Part shown: piece by piece, positions 1 through 8,439 of the stretch
Position numbering within the stretch: position 1 is the first letter of the stretch
Layout: every line of letters starts with the position of its first letter
From: Lacrimispora saccharolytica
GTDB lineage: Bacteria > Bacillota > Clostridia > Lachnospirales > Lachnospiraceae
DNA: 64,000 bases
Assembly: GCA_016899975.1 (NCBI GenBank)
Contig: JACJJN010000003.1
Coordinates: 62,001 to 126,000 of the forward strand
Direction: 5' to 3'
Program-made: the position numbers and the translations under genes
Notes under the pieces: generated by a model
The model's input: the letters and a program-made list of their open reading frames with translations, nothing else
Told to the model about the DNA's origin: nothing
Databases searched by the model: none

Positions 1-553
1 CCGCCTCTTTGACCGCCTGTTCATAATCTTCCACGGTCTGCCCGGAATCTCCGATGCGGTTCTGTTCTTCCTGAGCATCCCAGGCATTCTCTCTGTTTTT
101 CAGTTTTTCCGAAAGCTGCTGTATACCATAAGTACCCAGATTCTGTCTCATCGCTTCACATACCTGGCGAAAAAAAGCTTCCCCGTCGTTATCCGTTGCA
201 AGGGTGTATGACGTGATACTTCCATTTTCCAGTTTCAGCCCGGAAGAAAAACCATCCAATATCTGATTCCCTTCTCCCAGAATCCAGGAAGCGGTATCCT
301 CTGCCGTCTGATACAGGTTTCCCGGCTGCCACTCTCCCGTTCCGCATCCGCCGTCCAGAAAAAACAATTCGTATTCTTCCAGAAGTTTACGGTCAAAACG
401 GGAAAATATGGAATACAGCCCCTGTTCCGCCGCACTCGCCGTCAGGACACGTGCATATGCCATCCGGACTGACTGCAGGCTCCCGGCGATCAGTGTCAGG
501 ATGACGCTGAACACAAGGCTCATATAGACAGTGATACTGCCGTTTTTTCTCAT
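1..553 (-). CDS. DUF5702 domain protein of the Tad locus (3' end outside window)
   Basis: The reading frame starts at the ATG at 553 and runs off the window edge, so about 184 residues are visible. It opens with MRKNGSITVYMSL followed by a hydrophobic stretch (about residues 8-25) resembling the N-terminal segment of pseudopilin/TadE-like proteins, then a soluble region that begins AYARVLTASAAEQGLYSIF. That opening is typical of DUF5702 proteins, which sit next to Tad pilus genes in Clostridia. A ribosome site (GAAAGGAGC) lies just upstream. It is the last visible gene of the Tad operon, about 100 nt after the Flp pilin. The role is inferred from neighbours: a minor pilin-like or assembly factor at the membrane. 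The family assignment rests on the N-terminus only. Confidence 0.7.
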   Translation of the reverse strand, partial: MRKNGSITVYMSLVFSVILTLIAGSLQSVRMAYARVLTASAAEQGLYSIFSRFDRKLLEEYELFFLDGGCGTGEWQPGNLYQTAEDTASWILGEGNQILDGFSSGLKLENGSITSYTLATDNDGEAFFRQVCEAMRQNLGTYGIQQLSEKLKNRENAWDAQEEQNRIGDSGQTVEDYEQAVKEA

Positions 554-649
554 GGTATACAGCTCCTTTCTTACATTTTACTTTCTTTGCCGCAAACTGG
601 CTTTTTATCAGAAATTTCTTTTCTTTTTGTGAGGAATCCGTCTCTTGGG

Positions 650-817
650 TCAGATGGAATTGCTTTGACTTGTGATCTTATCCAGAATGTCGTTGACGAG
701 GCTTACCAGCTGCTGCTTAAAAATAATAACAAGACCGATAAGTACGACCAGGATCAGTATGATTTCCACGACGCCGACCGCGTCTTCCTCCTGCCAGAAC
801 TCCAGCATTCTCCACAT
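650..817 (-). CDS. Flp1-family type IVb pilin
   Basis: This 55-residue protein begins MWRMLEFWQEEDAVGVVEII, followed by a long hydrophobic segment (about residues 14-33) and a short basic tail. The architecture, a short charged leader, a Glu five residues into the processed region and one transmembrane helix, is that of Flp-type pilins processed by an A24 peptidase. A strong ribosome site (AAAGGAGGTGAGATC) precedes the ATG at 817. It lies between the TadC-like gene and the DUF5702 gene. It is probably the major subunit of the Tad fibre. The cleavage site is not certain, although G15 followed by V-V-E resembles the Flp motif. Confidence 0.85.
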   Translation of the reverse strand: MWRMLEFWQEEDAVGVVEIILILVVLIGLVIIFKQQLVSLVNDILDKITSQSNSI

Positions 818-876
818 GATCTCACCTCCTTTCCATCCTTCCGCTGCCTGCGGAATCCCGCGGACGGAAGCCTTTT

Positions 877-2160
877 TTATGCATAAAAGGACATAAATGC
901 CGGGATCAGGATCAGGAGAAACACAATGCCAAGCATCATCATCATGGGAAGCAAAAGCCTGGTTCCGGCTTTCTCCCCTTCTGCCCTTGCTCTGCGCCTG
1001 CGCTCCTCGAATGCCTCCGAAGATTCCTGTTCCAGTAATTCCAGCAGCCCTTTACTGCCTTTTTTCAGATTCTGTGTCAGCAGTGTTGCCAACGCCCGGT
1101 AGGAGGTTCCCTGACATCGCGCTCCCAGATGTTCGTAGGCGTTCAGTTCCGAGACACCGCTCTCCATCTCCTGCCAGGTATACAGAAGCTCTTCATATGC
1201 GGCTCTTGGCTTCCCAGAACCGTTCCTTTGCCGGTTCTGATAATCCAGCGCCAGCCGCTCCACCGCCTTTCGCATGTTCAGCCCTGCTCCCAGCAGCAGT
1301 ACCAGCGCACTGACGATTTCCGGATAATCCCTCTGCAGTTCTTCCTCTCTGCTCCGCCTGGACTCTTCTCTCTTCTCCTGCTGAACCCCTCCGTATAAAA
1401 CGGCTGTCAGAAGACCAAACACGGCAATCAGATTTCCGGTCCTGTCCGGAACCTTTCTCCAGGTAAGTTTCTGTCCGTCAATCTCCTGCGGCAGATAGTA
1501 CACGGCTTCCGAATCGTCTGTATTCTGTGCCTGTGCCGCTTCCTGGATCAGCTGCTCCAGCGTCTCTGCCTCCTGCTTCGGATATACCATAACATCCCGG
1601 ACACATTCCCTTGTCTGTTCCTGAAGGCTGAGCGTCGCTTTCAGCCTCACCTGCGCGCCTTCCTGCGGAATCCTGTCTGATAATTTTCCCTCATAGCCCA
1701 CCAGCAACGGCTCATCCGTATCCCAGGAGACAGCGACCGGGCTGTCCGGCATCTGTGTGACCAGGTTCAGATCCTGATCCACATGGAGAAGCGACGTGTT
1801 CTCACCAAGTATGACTGTATCCAATACCTTCTCCGCATGCTCCAGCCATTCCTCCGTCTCCTCTTCCTCATACTGTCTGGCGGGAACCAGAACCGTAATC
1901 TTCTGATTCTCTCCATTTTCCTGCGATACTTCCAGCTGTTCCTCTCTGGCCGACGTCCCATAACTGCCCCGCTCCACTGCAGGCTCTGTCCCAAGACCTG
2001 CATTGCTGTATGCGGCGGCAGTCAGCGCCAGCCCTGCTATGTTCCCAATTGCTGCAAATAAAAAGATACGTTTTTCCAGAACGTTCAGCTTTTTATTTTT
2101 CTTTCTCCAGAAATACCAGAGAAGCAGCCCCGCCCCTATGATCAGATGTACTCCTGCCAT
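877..2160 (-). CDS. TadC-like type II secretion system F protein with a large inserted domain
   Basis: This 427-residue membrane protein carries a TadC-type core at its C-terminus: DYPEIVSALVLLLGAGLNMR near 285-305, and a final membrane helix after ERRRRARAEGEKAGTRLLLP. Ordinary TadC proteins are about 280-320 residues. Here residues about 60-240, between the second and third hydrophobic segments, form an extra soluble beta-rich region (VLVPARQYEEEETEEW, then a block containing EAVYYLP) likely to lie outside the membrane. It starts two nucleotides after tadB with its own GAGGT site. The core function, inner-membrane platform for pilus assembly, is family knowledge; the role of the insert is unknown. 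Confidence 0.8.
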   Translation of the reverse strand: MAGVHLIIGAGLLLWYFWRKKNKKLNVLEKRIFLFAAIGNIAGLALTAAAYSNAGLGTEPAVERGSYGTSAREEQLEVSQENGENQKITVLVPARQYEEEETEEWLEHAEKVLDTVILGENTSLLHVDQDLNLVTQMPDSPVAVSWDTDEPLLVGYEGKLSDRIPQEGAQVRLKATLSLQEQTRECVRDVMVYPKQEAETLEQLIQEAAQAQNTDDSEAVYYLPQEIDGQKLTWRKVPDRTGNLIAVFGLLTAVLYGGVQQEKREESRRSREEELQRDYPEIVSALVLLLGAGLNMRKAVERLALDYQNRQRNGSGKPRAAYEELLYTWQEMESGVSELNAYEHLGARCQGTSYRALATLLTQNLKKGSKGLLELLEQESSEAFEERRRRARAEGEKAGTRLLLPMMMMLGIVFLLILIPAFMSFYA

Positions 2161-2162
2161 TT

Positions 2163-2951
2163 TTATACCTCAATTCTCATGATTCTCTGGCCGATCGCCC
2201 AGGCAGCAAGATAGATTCCCAGGCATACTGTCATGACCAGCGCCCCGAACAGATTTCCATACAGCACATCCATAAATTCCGGAAAGGAAACCTGAATATA
2301 CAGGATGATCGCCAGCGGAATCACGCTCATGATGGTCTGTTCATACTTTCTGGCGGCAATGCTGCTGGCAATCTCCCGCTCCGTATCGATCTTCCCGCTG
2401 ATGATCCTCCAGGTATTTTTCATCACTGCTTCCATATTTCCGCCGGTGCGCTTGGAAATCGCAAGCACGTTGGCAAACATCCGGATATCCGCGACTCCGC
2501 TGCGCCCTGCCAGATCCATAAACAACTGTTCCACCGGAATACTCAGCGCCGTCTGATTGCACATAAACTTCAGCTCCCGCACCAGAATGTCCTTTTCCCC
2601 GTAGGACTGTCTCAGATCCTGATAGGCTTCCCTCACTGCGTTTTCCAGGGAATATCCTGCGCACACCGCAAACTGCATGGCGGCTGTCAGATCCCGGAAA
2701 TGCTCGTACAGATCCTTTCTCCGCTTCTCCATCGCCTGCTTCTTTTTCCACCGGAACCAGAAAGGCACAAACGGGAGCCAGAGAACCACTGCCGCCGCCG
2801 ACCGATAAAAAAGGAAATCCATCCCTGCGATAATTCCCATACTCTCCAGAGTCCACAGGAGTTTCTCTTTCTTTCCCGGACAATAGCTGTTATAGTCCAC
2901 TTTCAGCTCCGGAACCTTTCCAGTTTTTTTCTGTTTTTTAATTCTCCGCAT
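2163..2951 (-). CDS. tadB: TadB-like type II secretion system F family protein
   Basis: This platform protein of about 262 residues has hydrophobic segments near the N-terminus and two at the C-terminus. The T2SSF core includes LTAAMQFAVCAGYSLENAV and ISKRTGGNMEAVMKNTWR, the latter being the conserved TGGN region of TadB/GspF proteins. The preferred start is the ATG at 2951, because AGGAAAGGA lies 8 nt before it; an upstream ATG at 2978 would add nine residues. The gene overlaps the 3' end of tadA by about 49 nt, which suggests translational coupling. It should pair with the TadC-like protein next to the TadA ATPase at the membrane. Confidence 0.87.
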   Translation of the reverse strand: MRRIKKQKKTGKVPELKVDYNSYCPGKKEKLLWTLESMGIIAGMDFLFYRSAAAVVLWLPFVPFWFRWKKKQAMEKRRKDLYEHFRDLTAAMQFAVCAGYSLENAVREAYQDLRQSYGEKDILVRELKFMCNQTALSIPVEQLFMDLAGRSGVADIRMFANVLAISKRTGGNMEAVMKNTWRIISGKIDTEREIASSIAARKYEQTIMSVIPLAIILYIQVSFPEFMDVLYGNLFGALVMTVCLGIYLAAWAIGQRIMRIEV

Positions 2952-4081
2952 ACGCTCAGTCCTTTCCTGTGATCCCATTGAAACAATGGGTTGAGCCGGA
3001 TCGTTCCTTCCTCCATACCGTCAACTTCCGCAATTTCCTCCACATGCCTTCTGCCGTCCGGATCCCGCTCCAGATGCACCAGGATCTCAATACCCGAAAC
3101 GATCTGCCGCCGGATCGCCTCCAGCGGAATCTCAATTCCCATCAGCGCCATGGATTCCAGCCGCCCAAGCATATCTCTGCTGCTGTTGGCATGGGCGGTA
3201 CCCAGCGACCCGCTGTGGCCGGTGTTTAAAGCCTGCAGAAAATCCCATGCTTCCGCGCCTCTTACCTCCCCGATGATGATCCGGGAGGGCCGCATCCGGA
3301 GGGAAGTCCGGATCAGTTCACGGATCGTGATATCCTGCTGTCCTTCCAGATGCATACCTCTCGCCTCCAGCCGTACAAGATTCTGGATCCCCTGAATCTG
3401 CAGTTCGGCATTGTCCTCGATGGTGATGATCCTCTCATCCGCCGGAATAAAGCCGCTCAGAGCATTCAGAAATGTGGTCTTGCCTGTGGAAGTTCCTCCG
3501 CCGACCAGGATCGAATATCTGGCACACACCAGATCTTTCAGAAAATCTGCCGCATCCTTTGAAATACAGTCCTGCCGGACCATCTGCGCCATCGTGATCG
3601 GATGTTCCGGAAAGCGGCGTATGGTCAGGATCGGTCCGTTCAGGGCAATCGGACACAGCACCACATTGACCCGGTCGCCGTTCTCCAGCCGCGCGTCCAC
3701 GATGGGATTCTGTTCATTGACTACCCGGTTGCAGCGCCCCGCAATCTGCTGGATAATATCCTCCAGTTTCTCCCGGGAAGTGAACTGCTTTCGGAACGGA
3801 AAGATCTTTCCCTGCTTCTCCACAAAGATCGAGTCATATCCATTCACCATAATCTCCGTCACTTCCGGATCATCCAGCAGTTCCTGCAGAACATCCAGCC
3901 TGCGCACAGAATAAAACAGTTCCCGCCGCACTTCTGTCTTCCTGCTCACCGGAAGCTTCCGGGTAATCTCTTCCTCCAGGATCAGCCGGTCGATCAGTTC
4001 CAGGATCTTCTCATCCTCCGGTTCGCTGGCAATGTCAATTTCTTCCAGAAGCAGAGGCCTCAGCAGCTCGGCTTCCCTCAT
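2903..4081 (-). CDS. tadA: TadA/CpaF-family secretion ATPase
   Basis: This 392-residue cytosolic ATPase powers Tad pilus assembly. Visible motifs are the N-terminal CpaF region with DVLQELLDDPEVTEIMVNGY, the Walker A GGGTSTGKTTFLNAL, the Asp box RIITIEDNAELQI, and the Walker B/His box region RIIIGEVRGAEAWDFLQALN followed by TGHSGSLGTAHANS. Length and motif order fit CpaF/TadA. Its ATG overlaps the stop of the CpaE-like gene by four bases (ATGA), and its 3' end overlaps tadB, so the operon is tightly coupled. Confidence 0.95.
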   Translation of the reverse strand: MREAELLRPLLLEEIDIASEPEDEKILELIDRLILEEEITRKLPVSRKTEVRRELFYSVRRLDVLQELLDDPEVTEIMVNGYDSIFVEKQGKIFPFRKQFTSREKLEDIIQQIAGRCNRVVNEQNPIVDARLENGDRVNVVLCPIALNGPILTIRRFPEHPITMAQMVRQDCISKDAADFLKDLVCARYSILVGGGTSTGKTTFLNALSGFIPADERIITIEDNAELQIQGIQNLVRLEARGMHLEGQQDITIRELIRTSLRMRPSRIIIGEVRGAEAWDFLQALNTGHSGSLGTAHANSSRDMLGRLESMALMGIEIPLEAIRRQIVSGIEILVHLERDPDGRRHVEEIAEVDGMEEGTIRLNPLFQWDHRKGLSVCGELKNRKKLERFRS

Positions 4082-5106
4082 CCGCTGTCCTCTCCGCGCA
4101 GCAGTTTCCTGACATAATCTCCCAGTTCACTCCATGCCAGTTCCTCTGCCCATGCCTTTCCGCTTTTTCCGGCGGCATAGAACGGTATCCGTATCTTCCT
4201 GATCTTTTCCAGCACAGAGACGGAATCCCACATCTGAAGGGCACTTTCAAACTGTTCCAGTTTTGCCGCCGAAATAATATCCTGGCGGATCGGAACATAA
4301 ATTTCCGTACAGTAGTCCAGAATCTGATACAGATCGGCGACGCCGTCGCCAAGATCCAGGATCAGAACTTCATAATTGCTGTTCTGCTCCAGCTGGCGGA
4401 ACAGCCAGATCCATTCCTCATATTTTGTTGTCTGAATATCCATTGGGAAAAGAGCCGGCGGCAGGAAGTCAAGATTTTGTATGGTTTGTACCATACCGGC
4501 GATTTTATAGACAATGCCAGTATTCTCCTGCCTGGCATAATACAGGACATCACTGAGTCCCTGTTCGAAATGTGTTTCCATCAGCTGTTCAAAACCGGAA
4601 TAACTCTCCAGGTTCAGATACAGCGCTGCGTGATCTCTCCCGAGAATCTGTCCGAGCGCCAGTGCGAAGGAAGTCTTCTGCGTCCTTCCGATCGGTGAAT
4701 AGATTCCGATCACACGCATTTCCTTTTTGATCACACCGTTCTGTGCCATCGATACTTCATGTTCCACCCCATAACATGCCATCACCTCACGGATCACTTT
4801 ATCGGAAGACTGATACTTATATACCGTTGGATACTGGTCCAGTCCGGGGCTGTGCACTCCTTCCGACAGGATGATGATCTGGCGGACCGGCAGATTCCGG
4901 ATCTCCTCTTTCATCGCCTTGTCGGAAATCAGAAGAATTTCAATCTCATTGTTCCTGGCGAAATCCATCAGAACCTCCGGACTTGTGAACGCCTGGATCT
5001 CAAAGGGAATATTCTTCTTCTGCATCAGATATTCCATGAAGTTGTAAGCGTATTCAATTTCTGTGTCACAAACCGCAAATATGTTCTTTTTCTTTGCACG
5101 AATCAA
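4078..5106 (-). CDS. CpaE/TadZ-like pilus localisation protein
   Basis: This protein of 342 residues starts at a TTG at 5106, six bases after AGGAGG and overlapping the preceding stop as TTGA. It opens with a receiver-like fold (IFAVCDTEIEYAYNF), followed by a ParA/MinD-like P-loop domain beginning RVIGIYSPIGRTQKTSFALA. The P-loop here lacks the classical GKGGxGKT, as in many Firmicutes TadZ/CpaE proteins; YEVLILDLGDG is the later DxGD-like segment. The protein is expected to position the pilus machinery at the membrane. Starting at the ATG at 5178 would add an unlikely N-terminus that overlaps the peptidase gene. Confidence 0.78.
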   Translation of the reverse strand: MIRAKKKNIFAVCDTEIEYAYNFMEYLMQKKNIPFEIQAFTSPEVLMDFARNNEIEILLISDKAMKEEIRNLPVRQIIILSEGVHSPGLDQYPTVYKYQSSDKVIREVMACYGVEHEVSMAQNGVIKKEMRVIGIYSPIGRTQKTSFALALGQILGRDHAALYLNLESYSGFEQLMETHFEQGLSDVLYYARQENTGIVYKIAGMVQTIQNLDFLPPALFPMDIQTTKYEEWIWLFRQLEQNSNYEVLILDLGDGVADLYQILDYCTEIYVPIRQDIISAAKLEQFESALQMWDSVSVLEKIRKIRIPFYAAGKSGKAWAEELAWSELGDYVRKLLRGEDSG

Positions 5107-5630
5107 TAGAAGCCTCCTATCCAGAGTAAAACTGCAAGCAGAATGGGTACCGAAAAATGAATACACTCCATCCCCCACTTCCCATCACGATAAGGAACCG
5201 GAACTGTAGTTTTTCCCTGTATTTTTAATAAAAATATGTGTTTGATATAAGTGGTGAGTTTAAAAAGACGCTGACGAATGTTTCCGCAGATAATGAAAAT
5301 GCCGATAGATAGAATTGCGCCAAAGATCAATGACAGACAGATACATTTCAGAATTGCCGCCGGGCCGAGAAAGCCTCCAAGCGCTGAAAAAAGTTTGATA
5401 TCACCTGCTCCGAACATTCGGAAATGAAATAACCAGAAAAGTAACAGGATCGGAAGAACCGTCCCGATAAGAAATGATAAAATCCCCCTCATTCCATGAC
5501 CCATACCGTTGGTCAGAAAGCCAGCAAGCCACAGGATCACGATCCAGCCATTTGCTATTTCTCCTGTTTTTAAATCCATCAATACCGCTCCCGATGCAGC
5601 CGTCAACACGAGACATTGCTGCAGGTCCAA
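5103..5630 (-). CDS. A24 family prepilin peptidase (TadV/CpaA-like)
   Basis: This 175-residue polytopic membrane protein has the A24 aspartyl protease signature FGAGDIKLFSALGG (GxGD near residues 75-78) and the first catalytic Asp in VLMDLKTGEIAN near the N-terminus. It is short, like CpaA/TadV, and lacks the methyltransferase half. It starts with TTG at 5630, five bases after AGGAGGTGAT. It is the first gene of the Tad operon and should process the Flp pilin at 650-817. Both it and the next gene use TTG starts, which may keep their levels below those of the pilin. Confidence 0.9.
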   Translation of the reverse strand: MDLQQCLVLTAASGAVLMDLKTGEIANGWIVILWLAGFLTNGMGHGMRGILSFLIGTVLPILLLFWLFHFRMFGAGDIKLFSALGGFLGPAAILKCICLSLIFGAILSIGIFIICGNIRQRLFKLTTYIKHIFLLKIQGKTTVPVPYRDGKWGMECIHFSVPILLAVLLWIGGFY

Positions 5631-6127
5631 TCTGTATCACCTCCTGCCGTTTCATTGATTGTGACGTCATTATATACGCCGGTTTTTTGTTTGTCCAGCA
5701 TTTTCCGACAACTTTCTCTGATTTGTGAATTGCTGACAAACGGTCTGAAAAAAATTGATAGGATTTTTTCTTTGTATGCGTGAAAGGTTTTGGGTGTTCA
5801 TTGTCCCTGTCTCTTTTTTGCAAAAAAATGTAAACAAATTTCCTACGAAAGTTTTGGTTTTCTTTTTTCCTGTATCAATCGTCAGAACTCGGATCCTTTT
5901 CCGGAACAATGACAGAAACAGGCGTATGGCAGCCGGTATTCCCCCTCCGGTGCGAAAAAGCATTCAAAAATCGCAGGGAATTATTACTCATTTTTTGTGA
6001 AAACCGCAACATATTTCGCTAAAATTTTTAGTAATTCCGCACATCTTGACGTTATATTCAAAATAGTGTACGATGAATTCAAAACTTACGCAACAAATGC
6101 GGAAACAGACACAAGGAGGACACGCAT
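5631..6127. promoter_or_regulatory. Divergent intergenic region: Tad operon / GH120 gene
   Basis: This AT-rich 497-nt region lies between two divergent genes. On the plus strand a good sigma-A-type promoter is visible: TTGACG at 6046-6051, a 17-nt spacer and TACGAT at 6069-6074, followed by AAGGAGG before the GH120 ATG at 6128. No unambiguous promoter was identified for the minus-strand Tad operon. No gene, repeat or obvious operator palindrome was seen in the rest. Confidence 0.6.
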
Positions 6128-8113
6128 ATGATCATCTATGTTGATGCAAAAGCCGCCCGCGACGGGAACGGCACAAAAGAAATGCCTTTCAGACACATCA
6201 ATGACGCAGCGCAGGCGGCAAAACCGGGAGACGAAGTTCTGGTGGCTCCCGGCGTGTACCGTGAGTATGTAGACCCGGCGAACGCCGGAACGGAAGACGC
6301 CCGGATCACCTACCGCAGCACAGAGCCGCTGGGCGCTGTGATCACCGGAGCGGAAGAAGTGAAAGACTGGAAACCGTATCAGGGAAATGTATGGGTGTGC
6401 CGGATCGACAACACTGTATTCGGCAATTACAATCCATATACCACTTATGTTTACGGCGACTGGTATTTTGCGGGCCGCAGCAAACACACCGGCGCGGTTT
6501 ATCTGAACGATAAAATGATGTATGAGGCAGACAGTGTGGATGCATGTATCAAAGGCGAAATCTACGAATGCTCCTGGGAGCCGAAGGCTTCCGTCTATAA
6601 ATGGTACGCGGAACAAGACGGAAATGAGACCGTGATCTACGCGAATTTCCAGGGCAAAAACCCAAATGAGGAAAACGTGGAGATCAACGTCCGCCGTGAA
6701 TGTTTCATGCCTTCCAAAACAGGCGTCGGATATATCACAGTCAGCGGCTTTTCCATCAGCAAAGCTGCAACCACCTGGGCGCCGCCTGCCGCTTATCAGG
6801 ACGGCATGATCGGTCCTCACTGGTCCAAAGGCTGGATCATCGAAGACTGTGAGATCAGCAACAGCAAGTGTGCCGGTATCTCTCTCGGAAAATATCTGGA
6901 CCCGGACAACGAGCATTACTTTACTTATAAACATGTGAAGAGCCCTACCCAGATGGAGCGCGACGCGGTATGCCGCGGGCAGTATCACGGATGGCTGAAG
7001 GAAAAAGTCGGCAGCCATATCGTCCGCCGCTGCAACATCCACCACTGTGAACAGGGCGGAATCATCGGCCGTATGGGCGGCGTTTTCTCGATCATTGAGG
7101 ACAACCATATCCATCACATCAACAATATGATGGAGCTGGGCGGCGCAGAAATCGCAGGCATCAAGATGCACGCGGCGATCGACGTCATCTACCGCCGCAA
7201 TTACATCCATCACTGTACGATGGGTATCTGGTGCGACTGGGAGGCACAGGGAACCCGCATCACCCAGAACCTGTTCCACGACAATCAGCGCCCGGAATTC
7301 GCAAAACCGCTGAAAGGCGGCATGATGAGCCAGGATATCTTCGTGGAAGTAGGCCATGGTCCTACACTGATCGACAACAATATCCTGCTGTCCGACGCAT
7401 CCCTTCGTATGGCTACCCAGGGTGTAGCAATGGTACATAACCTGATCTGCGGAGCCCTGACCTGTGTAGGAGGCGGCACCGGTCCGCGTTACACACCGTA
7501 TCATATTCCTCACCGCACAGAGGTCATGGGCTTTATGACGATCCTTCACGGCGATGACCGTTTCTACAACAATATTTTCGTACAGAAATGGCCTTCCAAA
7601 CCGTTTACCACCCTGCGCGACAGCTCTGAGGGCACAGATGAGGAAAACCGTGAAGTAGGCACACATGTCATGGATGAATATCCAACCTATGAAGAATGGA
7701 TCCAGATGTTTGATATGGATACCGATACGCCGGACATGGTAAAACTGGACACTGCACATTCCCACCCGCTTCCGGTCTGGGTAAAGGGCAATGTTTACTT
7801 CAACGGCGCCAAAGCCTGCAAAAAGGAGACGGAGCATCTGGTGGATACAGAACACGAAGTAACCGTCGACGTGATCTGCCAGGACGGCAGACCGGTCCTG
7901 TCCACCAACCTGTACGAATTCCTGGGAGATTTCTCCACCGGTATGGTGAACAGCGATGTCCTTGGCTGCGCCTTTGAGCCGGAAGAACGGTATGAAAACC
8001 CGGACGGAACGGATATCGTCTTTGACAGAGATTATTTCGGCGGACACCGCGGACTGCGGGTACTTCCCGGACCGTTTGCAGCTCCGGAAGAAGCCGGACG
8101 GAAACTCTGGTAA
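6128..8113 (+). CDS. GH120 beta-xylosidase-like parallel beta-helix glycosidase
   Basis: This 661-residue protein is a right-handed beta-helix enzyme that resembles the GH120 beta-xylosidase XylC of Thermoanaerobacterium. From memory of that family, shared stretches include FGNYNPY, VEINVRRECF, GPHWSKGWIIED and AAIDVIYRRN. The catalytic pair of GH120 fits D370 in WCDWEAQGTR (nucleophile) and E407 in DIFVEVGHGP (acid/base). There is no signal peptide, so the enzyme should act in the cytoplasm on imported xylo-oligosaccharides. The start has AAGGAGG eight bases upstream. No transporter or xylan cluster is adjacent; the next feature is a long hairpin repeat. Substrate is inferred from the family. 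Confidence 0.85.
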   Translation: MIIYVDAKAARDGNGTKEMPFRHINDAAQAAKPGDEVLVAPGVYREYVDPANAGTEDARITYRSTEPLGAVITGAEEVKDWKPYQGNVWVCRIDNTVFGNYNPYTTYVYGDWYFAGRSKHTGAVYLNDKMMYEADSVDACIKGEIYECSWEPKASVYKWYAEQDGNETVIYANFQGKNPNEENVEINVRRECFMPSKTGVGYITVSGFSISKAATTWAPPAAYQDGMIGPHWSKGWIIEDCEISNSKCAGISLGKYLDPDNEHYFTYKHVKSPTQMERDAVCRGQYHGWLKEKVGSHIVRRCNIHHCEQGGIIGRMGGVFSIIEDNHIHHINNMMELGGAEIAGIKMHAAIDVIYRRNYIHHCTMGIWCDWEAQGTRITQNLFHDNQRPEFAKPLKGGMMSQDIFVEVGHGPTLIDNNILLSDASLRMATQGVAMVHNLICGALTCVGGGTGPRYTPYHIPHRTEVMGFMTILHGDDRFYNNIFVQKWPSKPFTTLRDSSEGTDEENREVGTHVMDEYPTYEEWIQMFDMDTDTPDMVKLDTAHSHPLPVWVKGNVYFNGAKACKKETEHLVDTEHEVTVDVICQDGRPVLSTNLYEFLGDFSTGMVNSDVLGCAFEPEERYENPDGTDIVFDRDYFGGHRGLRVLPGPFAAPEEAGRKLW

Positions 8114-8413
8114 AACGGACGAAACAAACCAGGGGCAGGTAGTATGCGTGGACGGCGGGCTGCTGCAAAAGCGTGGAAACTCTAAACGTTTCAAAGCACC
8201 TCCGGGCGGGCACCGGAGCGATTCGATAGGAATTGTTGATCAATTCCCATCTCAGCGCTCCTCAGACTCCGGGCTTGTAACCCTGCGTCTGTCCCGCCCT
8301 CCGGCACTTCGAAACGTTAAGAGTTTCTCACACTTTGCAGATGCCCTCCGTCCACGCATACCACCTGCCCCTGGTTTATTTTTGACTTTGATGTGCTTTT
8401 TTTTCGTCCGTTT
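8113..8413 (-). repeat. Long-hairpin repeat, family 1, copy a (inverted orientation)
   Basis: This ~300-bp imperfect palindrome lies between two convergent genes and is bounded by AAACGGACGAAA at the left and TTTCGTCCGTTT at the right. Read on the minus strand it matches copies at 33084-33353 and 60110-60379. Internal stems occupy 8225-8251 and 8264-8290, each 27 nt as in the other copies, with different but still pairing bases. No ORF of its own is apparent. It may be a mobile structured RNA/DNA element and could also terminate both convergent genes. Confidence 0.8.
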
Positions 8414-8439
8414 AGAATATAAAGGCTGATCTGTTACTC

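Noticed and set aside
6086-8194. A 702-codon open frame on the minus strand opposite the GH120 gene
   Set aside because: It is antisense to a gene with clear catalytic motifs, its product is His/Val/Phe-rich without any domain, and it lacks a ribosome site.
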